A stretch of 64,000 bases of DNA, from positions 186,001-250,000 of the forward strand of contig CBDBIW010000014.1 in NCBI GenBank assembly GCA_965206015.1, in the 5' to 3' direction. Shown here piece after piece: positions 44,544-54,665 of this stretch. The notes below the pieces were generated by a model that searched no databases, had not been told where the DNA came from, and saw nothing but the letters and a program-made list of their open reading frames with translations. The position numbers were made by a program, and so were the translations under genes. How positions within the stretch are numbered: position 1 is the stretch's first letter; every line of letters begins with the position of its first letter. This stretch comes from JAJCYL01 sp965206015 (GTDB lineage Bacteria; Bacteroidota; Bacteroidia; Cytophagales; Cyclobacteriaceae).

Positions 44544-47500
44544 ATGATGATGCCCTCACTACCTAAAAATGGCAAGCTGTTTGTTAGCCTGATAATAAGT
44601 TGTTCACTGGTGCTTTTACAGAATGCTTATGGTCAGGCTCCGGAAATTGAAATTGTTGGAAACAATGTGGTGATAGTAGACGGGAACTCAACCCCGAATG
44701 CAGCGAATCATACTGATTTCGGAAGTGCCACTGTGGTGATGGGTACAGTAGTAAGGACGTTCACTATAAATAACACTGGTACAACTGATTTGGTGCTTGG
44801 AGTGAGTACCATAGGGGGAACCCACTCTGGAGATTTTATGGTTACCAGTATGCCGTCCAGCCCGGTTAGTGGTGGTGGGAGCACAACAGTAGAAGTAACT
44901 TTTGACCCTTCATCAAGTGGTCAGCGAGATGCAAATATAAGTATCGTGACAAACGATACCGATGAAAATCCCTATAATTTTGATATTACCGGGACCGGAG
45001 TTGAACCGGAAATGGATGTTTCAGAAGCAGGTGTAGGAGCTATTGCAGATGAAGGGGGCCCAGTCAATTTCGGTAGTGTCACCACGGCCGGAACCAGCGC
45101 AGCGTTTACATTTACCATTACCAATAATGGCACATCCGATTTGAGCTTAACCGCACCACCTGCTCTTAGTGGAACTCATATCACTGAATTCACTTTGATG
45201 GATCTTACATCCACTCCAATTATTCCCAATGGTAGTACCACATTTACTATAGCATTCACTCCCGTGTCTGCAGGTACCAAGACCGCAACTGTTTCCATTG
45301 CCAATGATGACCCCGATGAAAATCCCTATAATTTTGATATTACCGGGACCGGAGTTGAACCGGAAATGGATGTTTCAGAAGCAGGTGTAGGAGCTATTGC
45401 AAATGGAGATGATTTTGACTTTGGAATTGTTCCTGAAAGGGGGGGAAGTAGAGCAGTTACTTTCACTATTACAAATAGTGGAACATCAACACTTGCTTTA
45501 ACTGGTGGAGCAACATTAATTAGTATTGCTGGTGCAAATGCGGCAGATTTTACAATTGATGAGGGTATGACTTCTAATGAAGTCCTCCCTAATGGAATGA
45601 CCACCTTCACCATCGATTTTGCGCCTTCCTCCGGTGGTTCTAAAACAGCCCGGATTTCCATTGCCAATGATGACCCCGATGAAAACCCCTATAATTTTGA
45701 TATTATCGGGACCGGAGTTGAGCCGGAAATAGATGTTTCAGAAGCAGGTGTAGGAGCTATTGCAAATGGAGATGATTTTGACTTTGGAATTGTTCCTGAA
45801 AGGGGGGGAAGTAGAGCAGTTACTTTCACTATTACAAATAGTGGAACATCAACACTTGCTTTAACTGGTGGAACAACATTAATTAGTATTGCTGGTGCAA
45901 ATGCGGCAGATTTTACAATTGATGAGGGTATGACTTCTCATGAAGTCCTCCCTAATGGAATGACCACCTTCACCATCGATTTTGCGCCTTCCTCCGGTGG
46001 TTCTAAAACAGCCCGGATTTCCATTGCCAATGATGACCGGGACGAAAACCCATATGTTATTAATTTGACTGGAAGTGGACTTGGACAGGTAAGTGCATTA
46101 ACCCCTGGTTGTGCACTTGGTGGCATTAATTTAACCTGGACAAGGCCAGTTGGTAGTCATGCTACTGATTGGGATGGTGTTATTATCTATGCTCGTGAGG
46201 GCTCACCTGTCTCTGACCAGCGTTTAGTGGCTCAGAACCCTGATGATTTTTTTGCTGACAATACAAGCAATACGATAGTTTTTAATGATAATGGTACAGA
46301 AGGTGCGGCAGCAGATGACTCAGAATTTGTAATTTACAAATCTACCGCTAACACTGATGGAGCTATTGACATTTCTGGCTTAACTGCAGGAGTTGAGTAC
46401 TTTTTTGCCGTTTATTCGTTTAAGGATAATGGAGCAAACAGCGGCGGAATCTGGACACCTTCAGTCACAACTTCCGGTTTCTCCTCCATGGTGACTGATT
46501 TGAATGCTTTTACTGGTAACGGAGAAATCACTGTTGCTTGGACTAACTCTCCTAACAATTCATGTGTCACAAATGTGATTGTAATAGGCAGAGAAAATCC
46601 CCCAAATGCATCGGTGACATCAGGAGTCAATGCTACGAATCTATTTGATAGTAGAGTGGTACCATCTTCAATAGTATATGATAATACGTGGCCCTACGAT
46701 CAGGCATCTGATGCTATAAATTTTATTCCTTCGCTGAATAGAACGGATCGAAATCATTTCAATTTGAACATAGCCGGACCAGGTACATCTGGAAAAATGA
46801 CCGGATTTACCAATGGTACTGAGTATAACTTCCGAGTTTTCCTTTACGAAGTGGACAGAATGGAGAATGTACCAGGATCGGTTGATGTACTGCAAGGTGT
46901 GGTAGAGGTAGCCCCTGATGGAGACTTAATTGCAGTTCCTTTAGAACTACCCGCAAACCCAACCTCATTTGCCGGGGATTGCTCTACTTCTGCTGGAGTA
47001 AATCTCTCTTGGACCAAACCAACTGGGACTTTTAACACGCTTTGGGATGGTATTTATCTAGTAGCTAAAGCTGGAATGGACCCGGCTCCAACAGTAATGC
47101 CTGATGCAGCCACATTGACAGATGGCAGTGGATCTGTCACCGACAGTAAAGGTGTTTTCTATCGCGGCTCCACCCTTGATGATGGTTCAATTGTGGTCGG
47201 CATCCAGACCACTGATACCGATGGTAATTTTGAGATTTCTGACTTAGCAACTGGTGTGAATTATCATTTTAAGGCGTGGGCTTTCCGCGATCCGGGTGGT
47301 GCCAGTGATGATGTCTTTTCACACGGCACAAGTGTGGTAATCGGAACTTCAGCCGGAATTACAGGTCTGGCAGCAACACCAGGACCAGAAGAGATAACAC
47401 TCCATTGGAATAACCCTGCAGATGCGAGCACTTCTGGTAGATGTACTACAACGGTAATGATTGTAGCGAACGAAGGGGGGAGGCTGTCAGATATGCCTCC

Positions 47501-50500
47501 TGGGCTTCCTGGCCTTGTGGATCCTGATATTAATCAGAACACCCTTAACTTATTGACTGCAACCTATGTAGCCGAATCAAATTGGCACTCTAGAAATAAT
47601 ACTAACGATGTTATCAATATTACCGGGATTACAACCCCCTTCCCGCTCGTATCAGCTAATCAAAATTACGTGGTGTTTAACAGTCTTGCTGAGACGGCTA
47701 CCATCACGGGTTTAGAAAACGATGTAGATTATCAATTCAAAGTCTTCCTTATTGGTGATGGTAGTAATCCAGCATTTTCACAAGGTCAGACTATTAATGC
47801 TGCACCGACGACTGTTGACACCACTCCACCTATATTGTTATTAGGTACAGCCCAAAATGTTCAAGCCGCCTCTTTCCGGATAGATGTACGGTTGGACGAA
47901 CCAGGCACTTACCATTATGTAGTTATGGAGAACAGTGTAGGAACACCGCCGACAACCTATTTGCAGGTTGCAAGTGGCCAGAATGGTAATGGTACTACAG
48001 CCGATGTGGTTCAAAGTGGATTTGTGGTTGTCGATCTTGCTGGTATAATTTTCTCTGATAATGTCTCTTTCCTGACTCCTTCTACCAATTATGATGTTTA
48101 TCTGGTTGCTGAAGACGACGAGGCACCTACTACTAATCAACAAGGATTGCTAACTACTTTTGCAGTAAGTACTACACACGTCCCAGTTAGTGGGGTTAGT
48201 ATTGACAATGCGACTACGGTTGCTGGTACTCTTATCATATGTTCTCCCGGTGGATTTGTTGCTCTTGAAGATATTGTTGTCACTGAGAATAACAATAATG
48301 ACTTTGCCACAGGCTCCAATCAAACATTTGGCCTTTCTCTTCCTCCCGGAATTGAATTCAATACTATGACCGGTTCCGTATCAAGAACTTCCGGAACTGA
48401 TCTTGCAGCTGCCATGTCAATGACAGTTGGTGCCACAAATCTATTAATAACATATACGGTAAACGCAACCAGAGGTATCGATGAATTTACCATAAGCGGC
48501 TTGGAAGTGCAGGCAGTCGGGACTGGTAGTGGTAATATTATTCGAATAGCCAGTGGTGAGGGTGGAAATGGAATAATTGCAGGTGATGCGCCAGGTGACG
48601 GCGTTTCACATGGTACACTAAATGGTGTATTAGCTCCGTCCGCTCCGGTCATTACGCTTATGAATACCAGCTTTGACTATATAACCGATCCTGCAGGAAG
48701 CAGTCCTTTCACGCTTTCTGTACCTGCTGCTCCGGCTGGTGCTGCTATAAAATATTACATGGATGCTATGGGAGTGACTGATATCGGTGCTTTAGACAAC
48801 ATGCAGAATCCTTCATTTGCGGACTTATACGGGGTTACTTATACACCTGACGGAATGGGAAGCGGAAGTTTTGCAACAAATGGAGATGACATCGGGGATC
48901 ATATTCGATATGTGAGGTATGAAGATAATATGACCGGCTGTAAGAGCCCTTTAGTACAGATAGCTTCTCAGATAACGCCAGCTTTTGTACTCGTCCCTCA
49001 ATTAGCCAATTACAATACCAGTTTTGGAGAGGTCATACTTGATATTACCCCAAAACCACAACCCTTGCAAACTGCGACGCCTGGCCGGGGCTTTTTTAGC
49101 GGGAGTGGAATAACATTTGATTTAACCAATGATACATGGGTCTTTAATACCTCTGATACCGGAGTAGGCAATCACAAGGTAACATATTCTTTCACAGGCT
49201 CAAACGGCACAAAGGACGTAAGTCAAACGATCGAGGTTGGTATTCCCGAACCTTTTATTGTGCAAGCTGATCCATTACCCTCAGTAGTACCCCTAACACC
49301 CCCAAGAAGCGGTGGTATATGCCTCCACGATGGTGCTGTCCGTGGTAAAGAAACTAACACTACAATCAATGTGTCATTTGACCCAGGTAAACTTAATCAA
49401 TTACCCCCTGGCTGGTCTCTTGCAGATAGCAATGCATTTCAGTATAATAGTGGAGGAGGGACGCCACTAAAATTTGTGAGTGATAACGACACCCCTGGTA
49501 ATACAAATGATGATGTATATCAATTTAATGCTGATGATGCCTTGGTAAATAATGGTGATCAATATGGTGAGCTTACGCTTAGTATTATTGTGCAAAATGA
49601 TGCTGATCCATCAATAACACAGCTTTTTGCCAACCAGCAAACCGAAATTATTCCTGTTCCGGTGATGGATCTTAGTATACCTAATGCTAATGCTAGTATT
49701 TCAAGATTTACGTTTTGTATGGATGACGGTGCAGCAACTTTTGAGGGGTCTTTGAGAAACTCTACAGGAGGTGACCCTGTCGAAATTACTATTGATAGTT
49801 CGACGGAGTTTACGGTAACTAATGTTCAACCTTCTGCAACTCATGGAGGTATGTCTAAAGTCTTCATGGGAGCAAATTTCACTCCCATGGACTTGCTGAA
49901 TGATGCAATGATTGGAATTGACAGATCTCGTGGTGAAAGTGTTGCTAACTTTATACTTGCTGTTACTTCGTCGCCTGACTCGGATCCTGCAAGACCCCTT
50001 TTTGATAATTCTCTAGGATGCCCGGCCACTGGAGAGGCTTTTTTCTTCATTTTTGATAAACCGTCTGAACCCAGCTTAATGGGTGGTATTCATGATTTTG
50101 AGTTTTGTGAAGGGGACAAGATTCCTGACTTGAACGTGGAAACCGAGAGGGATGTGGTTTATGATTGGTTTGAGGATATAAACCCAAAAAATGGTATGAT
50201 GGAGGGTCCTGGAGATCAGATTTTTACCCAGACCGCAGGTGGAGGTACCATTGGAGCAGTGGAGTTGTTTGACACGCCTTCTCCACAGGCAGGAAGTTAC
50301 TTTTTCCATTTTCGTAAACGCATACTTTCAAATGTCGGGGCCGGAGATGATGGCAGTGGTTGTACAGGAGATTTTACAAGAGTTGATATTTTTGTTAGAG
50401 CTGTTCCTGTTGCACCCGATATGGCTCTATTTGATGATGAAGATGATCCCATTACTTCAACCAATAGGGCCAAACGACAAGGTGGTGCAGATGACGGCAT

Positions 50501-53500
50501 AGATGCTGAATACATATTCCATTTTTGTGAAGGGGATGCATTGACTTCGATAGATATGGCCAGTACGCTTCTGACTGGCTCACCCCCCCCGAATTCTCGT
50601 TTTATATGGTATTCAGATGCTGCTTTAACGACTCAGGTCAGTGACCAGTTTAGTGATGCTACGGTTGAAATTGAAGGCACTGATTTGATGATTACCGCCG
50701 GTCAATTAGTTGGTTCTGGTTTGGCCAACACTGACGGTCGTTACATGCATAGCGGAGGCGTTTATTCCGGACGATATCCTGATACAGTAACTGAAGCAGA
50801 ATTTGAATTGTATGTGGTTCAAAGCAATTTTGAAGTGACTGCCGGTTTTGCGGGCTGCCAGGGTCCTATTACCAAAATTACTCTGAAATTTTACCAGACT
50901 CCTGACCCAATAGCACCCAATCCATTATTATTTGATAATGGTACAGGGTTCGTGGTGACTGACGGTACTCTGGGTAGACAAGTTGTCAAAAGATACATTT
51001 GTGCCCCGATGAGTGGTCTGGCAGTCATTTCACCTATTCTGGCACCCAGTGTACCTGAAGAATCAAACATTTCTACCTATAACTGGTACCCAGGCACTGT
51101 TGCGGTTCCTGATTTTGGAAATCAAACCACGGTTAATTCTTTCCAGGACCAAACCATATCGCAAGCTGAACTTGTAACTGGCGGACTAAATTTAGCGGTA
51201 CCGGGAACATACTATTTTTGGGTAACCCAATCTTACAATCAGAAACGGTCTGAATTATTTAATGGTTGTGAATCTCAGCTCGTTACCAGCGCAACTCGTG
51301 TTGACATCATAGTTTTCGCTAGCCCTCCCGCTCCTGACGCAATGAGTTCTACGGGTTCATTTAACTTTTGTGACTTTGAGATAGAGGGGCTAGGAGTAGA
51401 TTTTTCGATAGATAATCAAGACGCCCCATCTACCATTAACTGGTTTGATGCGGACCATTCTTTCGCCGTAACTAACCCGGTACCTCATTCAACAACCGAC
51501 CCGGATATTGGAGCCAGCGATGAGCTTTTATTGGGTGGGATTACCGGACCTGCTTCCAGATATTTTGTTGTTGACCAGGTGAACAACCAAGACCCTGCCA
51601 TAAACGAGAATCCGTCTGGTATAGATTTTACAGGATGTACGAGTACACACACAGACATTGCTGTCGTAGTCAACCCACTTCCAGAGGTGGAGTTACTAGA
51701 TGATGCTGGTGGTGCTCTGTTAAACAGCTATTGTGTCGACCTAGGCAATGTGATTCTGGAAGAAGCTAATAATTTGGATGGTACATTTAGTGGTGCACCG
51801 GCTGGACTAACACCGGACCCAGTAATGGACGGTAAGGTTAACTTTAATTTCTTTCAATTCTTAGGAGTTACAGATGAGACCCAGTTTCAGGATGAAAATG
51901 CTCCAGAGCCGGTTACAATTACTTTTAGTTATACTGATGTGAATGGTTGTACAAATACTGATAGTCACACCCTGAATATCAATCCGGAACCGAGTATATT
52001 CCTTGAAGCACCCGAAAATCCATTCGTTGCAAACCAGACCGAAATATGTCTCAGTGAAGTATCCTTAGGATTACAAGGAAGAGATCCGTCTGGTGGTGGT
52101 ATTGGTCTATATCAATTTAACGGTATGGCATCTGATCCAGGTTTAGTGCCACTTGTTCAGGGCAGGGCCAATTTCATCCCTGATTTAGCTACTAATAAGA
52201 ATTTAACTGATCAATCATTTTCGGTTATCACTTATACATTTACAAACGGCAACAATTGTTCGAACTCAATTGATAAAACCATTATTGTCAATCCGGATCC
52301 GACTATTACAACTGAAGAAATTGGTGGATGCGATGAAGAGCCAGTAGTTTTTACGGCTGATGTTCAACTGCCTGCTACTGACGGCGTTGCTACAGTAGAT
52401 TGGAATTTTGATATTGATGAAGAACTAAGTGCCTCAGATTTGATTATTAGCGATGGAACCACATTGAATCCAACAGTAAGCTATCAGGTATTTGGTGAGT
52501 ACAGTTACAATGTATCCATTGTGTCAAATAAAGGTTGTTCTGGAATATCTGTTGATCGCGGAGTATTTATTGGTGATATCCCTCAAAGTTCAATTGACTG
52601 GGAAGGAATATGCCTGGATCAGGAGATTCTATTCAAAGGTGCTCCGACTGATGTTAACTTGGGCATAATCGAAGAAATAAGCTTTATTTTTGGCGATGGC
52701 ACGATGGAGAGATTTGTCAGCACAGGAGGAGGCCTTGACGGTTTTGGGGATAACCTCATAAAAAACCCTGATACGGGAGAGAAGTTTTTCAGCGTAACTC
52801 ATAAATATACTACTCCGGGTATATTCGATTTACAATTCGAGATAATAACAAATAACGGATGTAACGATATTGAAGCTAAAGAGCTCTATGTACTTCCCAC
52901 AATCACTCCAACCCCGACAAGTCCGTATTTTGAGGACTTTGAAGAGAACGAAGACAATCAAAGAAATGGTCTATATGTCAATGGATGGGTACCTGATCTT
53001 AAAATAAGAGGAGAGGATAACTTGTTGGCATCTGCCAATACCTGGGCATTTGGTACTCCTCAAGGAAAGGTCATTAGTGGGGCCAATAGTGGCTCAAATG
53101 CCTGGAGCACCAATTTGGCTACAACTGGTGGGACTTATTTGCCAGATGAGGACAGTTGGGTATTCACACCTTGCTTTGATATAAGTCAATTGCAAAGGCC
53201 AACGGTGACTTTCTACCGTTCTTTTGATTTCAGCAATGAAAGAGACGGGGTTGTATTTCAATATTCACTGGATAATGGAGATACCTGGAACGTGCTCGGA
53301 AGTCATGTGGGTGGAAATGATGAATCTACCGGAATTGAATGGTATAATACTGCCGGTGTTTTGGCTACACCAGGTGGCCCGTCAAATGATGCTCTGGTTG
53401 GTTGGTCAGGCTCGGATACTGATCCTGGCAGGTGGATTCAGTCTCGTCACAAACTGGACGAAATTCCTATTGCAGAACGGGACGCAGTTTTATTTAGACT

Positions 53501-54569
53501 CGCATTGGCTTCAGATCCAGCAAATGAATCAGAAGGCTTTGCCATAGATGACTTTTTTATCGGTGAAAGACCGCAGACTGTTTTGATTGAACAGTTTTCT
53601 GGTAATGCAAGTACGGTGAATGGCCAACAGGCCATCGACGAGGTTCTAAATAATTTAACAATTGATGGTCAACCTGGCAGTCAACAACTTAACAATAGCG
53701 ACGCCGTATTGATTACCTATAAAACAGGTTTAGCTGGTGAAAATGATATTAATCTAACAAATCCTTCTGATCCCAATGCGCGTGTCGTATTTTATGGAGT
53801 TGAATCGGCACCGACATTCCTCATTGACGGAGCCCAGGGAAGGGATGTTCTTTTAACAACTTCATTCTCAACTAATGAGTTTAACCAAAATTCATTAGGA
53901 GCACCTGATGTCTTGATGAATATCAATTTACCACCTACAGTGGATGATCAAATTGCTGTTGACGTGAATATGACTTTATTGGATCCAACAGTATTTAACG
54001 GCAACAACGAAGATTTCAACATTAGATTATACATTGCAGTTGTCGAAAAAACTGTCGAAGATGATAGCGAGATGTTCAGGAATGTGCTGAGAAAAATGCT
54101 GCCAGATGGAGCCGGTGTTCCTCTGGTTGTTAATGGTTCTGCCATTGAGTCAATTTCACAATCCTGGAACATTCAGCGTGTGGATGATTCAGATAATCTT
54201 GCAGTCGTGGCTTTCATTCAAAATACTGAGACTAAGAGAGTGATTCAGGCTGCTACAATCGATGTAGGAGATAAAGCTGATAATATTGTGGCTGATATCG
54301 GGGAAGAAATTATTAATAGTGAGCAGGTTAATATTTACCCTAACCCCGCCAATGAGCAAACTTCTGTTGATTTTGGTACTGAGCTTGAGGACGATTTTGA
54401 ATGGGTATTGTATAACCAGGCTGGTATGTTGACTCATAATGGGTTAGTTGGCAGAGGAATCAAAAAATTCGTTATTGAAACTGCAAGATTTCCAAGTGGT
54501 ATGTATTACCTAAGGGTTGGTAATGAAAACAGCAGATTTAAACACTTCAAGTTGGTGGTTAGTCACTAA
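44544..54569 (+). CDS. Giant secreted multi-repeat protein (HYDIN-like, FN3-like and PKD modules; T9SS sorting domain)
   Basis: 3341 residues. Signal peptide 1-31 (ending NAYGQ). Residues about 33-510 hold four HYDIN/choice-of-anchor-D type modules (NFGSV..., FTITNNGTSDL, TATVSIANDDPDENPYNFDITGTG). FN3-like modules follow to about 1230, each with a CxxxGxxLxW-type start (CALGGINLTWTRP, CSTSAGVNLSWTKP). Next come many Ig-like modules with FCEGD/FCMDDG motifs, then PKD-type (ISFIFGDGT, VTHKYTTPGIFDLQFE, to about 2790) and a jelly-roll-like region (FEDFEENEDNQRN, FYRSFDFSNERDG). A degenerate Omp28-like part lacking the usual cysteines (TVLIEQFSGNAST) precedes a type A sorting domain at about 3255-3341 (VNIYPNPANEQTSVDF, PSGMYYLRVGN). 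Probably a long surface filament or adhesin. Confidence 0.9.
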   Translation: MMMPSLPKNGKLFVSLIISCSLVLLQNAYGQAPEIEIVGNNVVIVDGNSTPNAANHTDFGSATVVMGTVVRTFTINNTGTTDLVLGVSTIGGTHSGDFMVTSMPSSPVSGGGSTTVEVTFDPSSSGQRDANISIVTNDTDENPYNFDITGTGVEPEMDVSEAGVGAIADEGGPVNFGSVTTAGTSAAFTFTITNNGTSDLSLTAPPALSGTHITEFTLMDLTSTPIIPNGSTTFTIAFTPVSAGTKTATVSIANDDPDENPYNFDITGTGVEPEMDVSEAGVGAIANGDDFDFGIVPERGGSRAVTFTITNSGTSTLALTGGATLISIAGANAADFTIDEGMTSNEVLPNGMTTFTIDFAPSSGGSKTARISIANDDPDENPYNFDIIGTGVEPEIDVSEAGVGAIANGDDFDFGIVPERGGSRAVTFTITNSGTSTLALTGGTTLISIAGANAADFTIDEGMTSHEVLPNGMTTFTIDFAPSSGGSKTARISIANDDRDENPYVINLTGSGLGQVSALTPGCALGGINLTWTRPVGSHATDWDGVIIYAREGSPVSDQRLVAQNPDDFFADNTSNTIVFNDNGTEGAAADDSEFVIYKSTANTDGAIDISGLTAGVEYFFAVYSFKDNGANSGGIWTPSVTTSGFSSMVTDLNAFTGNGEITVAWTNSPNNSCVTNVIVIGRENPPNASVTSGVNATNLFDSRVVPSSIVYDNTWPYDQASDAINFIPSLNRTDRNHFNLNIAGPGTSGKMTGFTNGTEYNFRVFLYEVDRMENVPGSVDVLQGVVEVAPDGDLIAVPLELPANPTSFAGDCSTSAGVNLSWTKPTGTFNTLWDGIYLVAKAGMDPAPTVMPDAATLTDGSGSVTDSKGVFYRGSTLDDGSIVVGIQTTDTDGNFEISDLATGVNYHFKAWAFRDPGGASDDVFSHGTSVVIGTSAGITGLAATPGPEEITLHWNNPADASTSGRCTTTVMIVANEGGRLSDMPPGLPGLVDPDINQNTLNLLTATYVAESNWHSRNNTNDVINITGITTPFPLVSANQNYVVFNSLAETATITGLENDVDYQFKVFLIGDGSNPAFSQGQTINAAPTTVDTTPPILLLGTAQNVQAASFRIDVRLDEPGTYHYVVMENSVGTPPTTYLQVASGQNGNGTTADVVQSGFVVVDLAGIIFSDNVSFLTPSTNYDVYLVAEDDEAPTTNQQGLLTTFAVSTTHVPVSGVSIDNATTVAGTLIICSPGGFVALEDIVVTENNNNDFATGSNQTFGLSLPPGIEFNTMTGSVSRTSGTDLAAAMSMTVGATNLLITYTVNATRGIDEFTISGLEVQAVGTGSGNIIRIASGEGGNGIIAGDAPGDGVSHGTLNGVLAPSAPVITLMNTSFDYITDPAGSSPFTLSVPAAPAGAAIKYYMDAMGVTDIGALDNMQNPSFADLYGVTYTPDGMGSGSFATNGDDIGDHIRYVRYEDNMTGCKSPLVQIASQITPAFVLVPQLANYNTSFGEVILDITPKPQPLQTATPGRGFFSGSGITFDLTNDTWVFNTSDTGVGNHKVTYSFTGSNGTKDVSQTIEVGIPEPFIVQADPLPSVVPLTPPRSGGICLHDGAVRGKETNTTINVSFDPGKLNQLPPGWSLADSNAFQYNSGGGTPLKFVSDNDTPGNTNDDVYQFNADDALVNNGDQYGELTLSIIVQNDADPSITQLFANQQTEIIPVPVMDLSIPNANASISRFTFCMDDGAATFEGSLRNSTGGDPVEITIDSSTEFTVTNVQPSATHGGMSKVFMGANFTPMDLLNDAMIGIDRSRGESVANFILAVTSSPDSDPARPLFDNSLGCPATGEAFFFIFDKPSEPSLMGGIHDFEFCEGDKIPDLNVETERDVVYDWFEDINPKNGMMEGPGDQIFTQTAGGGTIGAVELFDTPSPQAGSYFFHFRKRILSNVGAGDDGSGCTGDFTRVDIFVRAVPVAPDMALFDDEDDPITSTNRAKRQGGADDGIDAEYIFHFCEGDALTSIDMASTLLTGSPPPNSRFIWYSDAALTTQVSDQFSDATVEIEGTDLMITAGQLVGSGLANTDGRYMHSGGVYSGRYPDTVTEAEFELYVVQSNFEVTAGFAGCQGPITKITLKFYQTPDPIAPNPLLFDNGTGFVVTDGTLGRQVVKRYICAPMSGLAVISPILAPSVPEESNISTYNWYPGTVAVPDFGNQTTVNSFQDQTISQAELVTGGLNLAVPGTYYFWVTQSYNQKRSELFNGCESQLVTSATRVDIIVFASPPAPDAMSSTGSFNFCDFEIEGLGVDFSIDNQDAPSTINWFDADHSFAVTNPVPHSTTDPDIGASDELLLGGITGPASRYFVVDQVNNQDPAINENPSGIDFTGCTSTHTDIAVVVNPLPEVELLDDAGGALLNSYCVDLGNVILEEANNLDGTFSGAPAGLTPDPVMDGKVNFNFFQFLGVTDETQFQDENAPEPVTITFSYTDVNGCTNTDSHTLNINPEPSIFLEAPENPFVANQTEICLSEVSLGLQGRDPSGGGIGLYQFNGMASDPGLVPLVQGRANFIPDLATNKNLTDQSFSVITYTFTNGNNCSNSIDKTIIVNPDPTITTEEIGGCDEEPVVFTADVQLPATDGVATVDWNFDIDEELSASDLIISDGTTLNPTVSYQVFGEYSYNVSIVSNKGCSGISVDRGVFIGDIPQSSIDWEGICLDQEILFKGAPTDVNLGIIEEISFIFGDGTMERFVSTGGGLDGFGDNLIKNPDTGEKFFSVTHKYTTPGIFDLQFEIITNNGCNDIEAKELYVLPTITPTPTSPYFEDFEENEDNQRNGLYVNGWVPDLKIRGEDNLLASANTWAFGTPQGKVISGANSGSNAWSTNLATTGGTYLPDEDSWVFTPCFDISQLQRPTVTFYRSFDFSNERDGVVFQYSLDNGDTWNVLGSHVGGNDESTGIEWYNTAGVLATPGGPSNDALVGWSGSDTDPGRWIQSRHKLDEIPIAERDAVLFRLALASDPANESEGFAIDDFFIGERPQTVLIEQFSGNASTVNGQQAIDEVLNNLTIDGQPGSQQLNNSDAVLITYKTGLAGENDINLTNPSDPNARVVFYGVESAPTFLIDGAQGRDVLLTTSFSTNEFNQNSLGAPDVLMNINLPPTVDDQIAVDVNMTLLDPTVFNGNNEDFNIRLYIAVVEKTVEDDSEMFRNVLRKMLPDGAGVPLVVNGSAIESISQSWNIQRVDDSDNLAVVAFIQNTETKRVIQAATIDVGDKADNIVADIGEEIINSEQVNIYPNPANEQTSVDFGTELEDDFEWVLYNQAGMLTHNGLVGRGIKKFVIETARFPSGMYYLRVGNENSRFKHFKLVVSH
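45351..46076 (+). repeat. Two near-identical 363-bp tandem repeats in the giant gene
   Basis: The unit starting GGAGTTGAACCGGAAATGG at 45351 recurs at 45714, period 363 bp (121 codons). The copies differ at only a handful of positions (such as Met/Ile after EPE, Ala/Thr after TGG and Asn/His after MTS), far less than the other HYDIN-like modules, so the duplication is recent. Each copy includes a run of seven G (45439-45445, 45802-45808). Confidence 0.93.
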
Positions 54570-54570
54570 C

Positions 54571-54629
54571 CGTCCAATTATAAAAAAAACCTCGCAAATT
54601 GATTGCAAGGTTTTTTTTATAATTGGACG
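54571..54629. terminator. Bidirectional terminator between convergent genes
   Basis: Two 27-bp arms (54571-54597 and 54603-54629) pair with one mismatch around a 5-base loop. The core CCTCGCAA/TTGCAAGG stem is flanked by A8 and T8, so it works as an intrinsic terminator on both strands, for the giant gene and for the desulfurase-like gene. Confidence 0.93.
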
Positions 54630-54665
54630 ATATTCCTCAGTTAGTCGAAATTGATGGTGTGGTAT

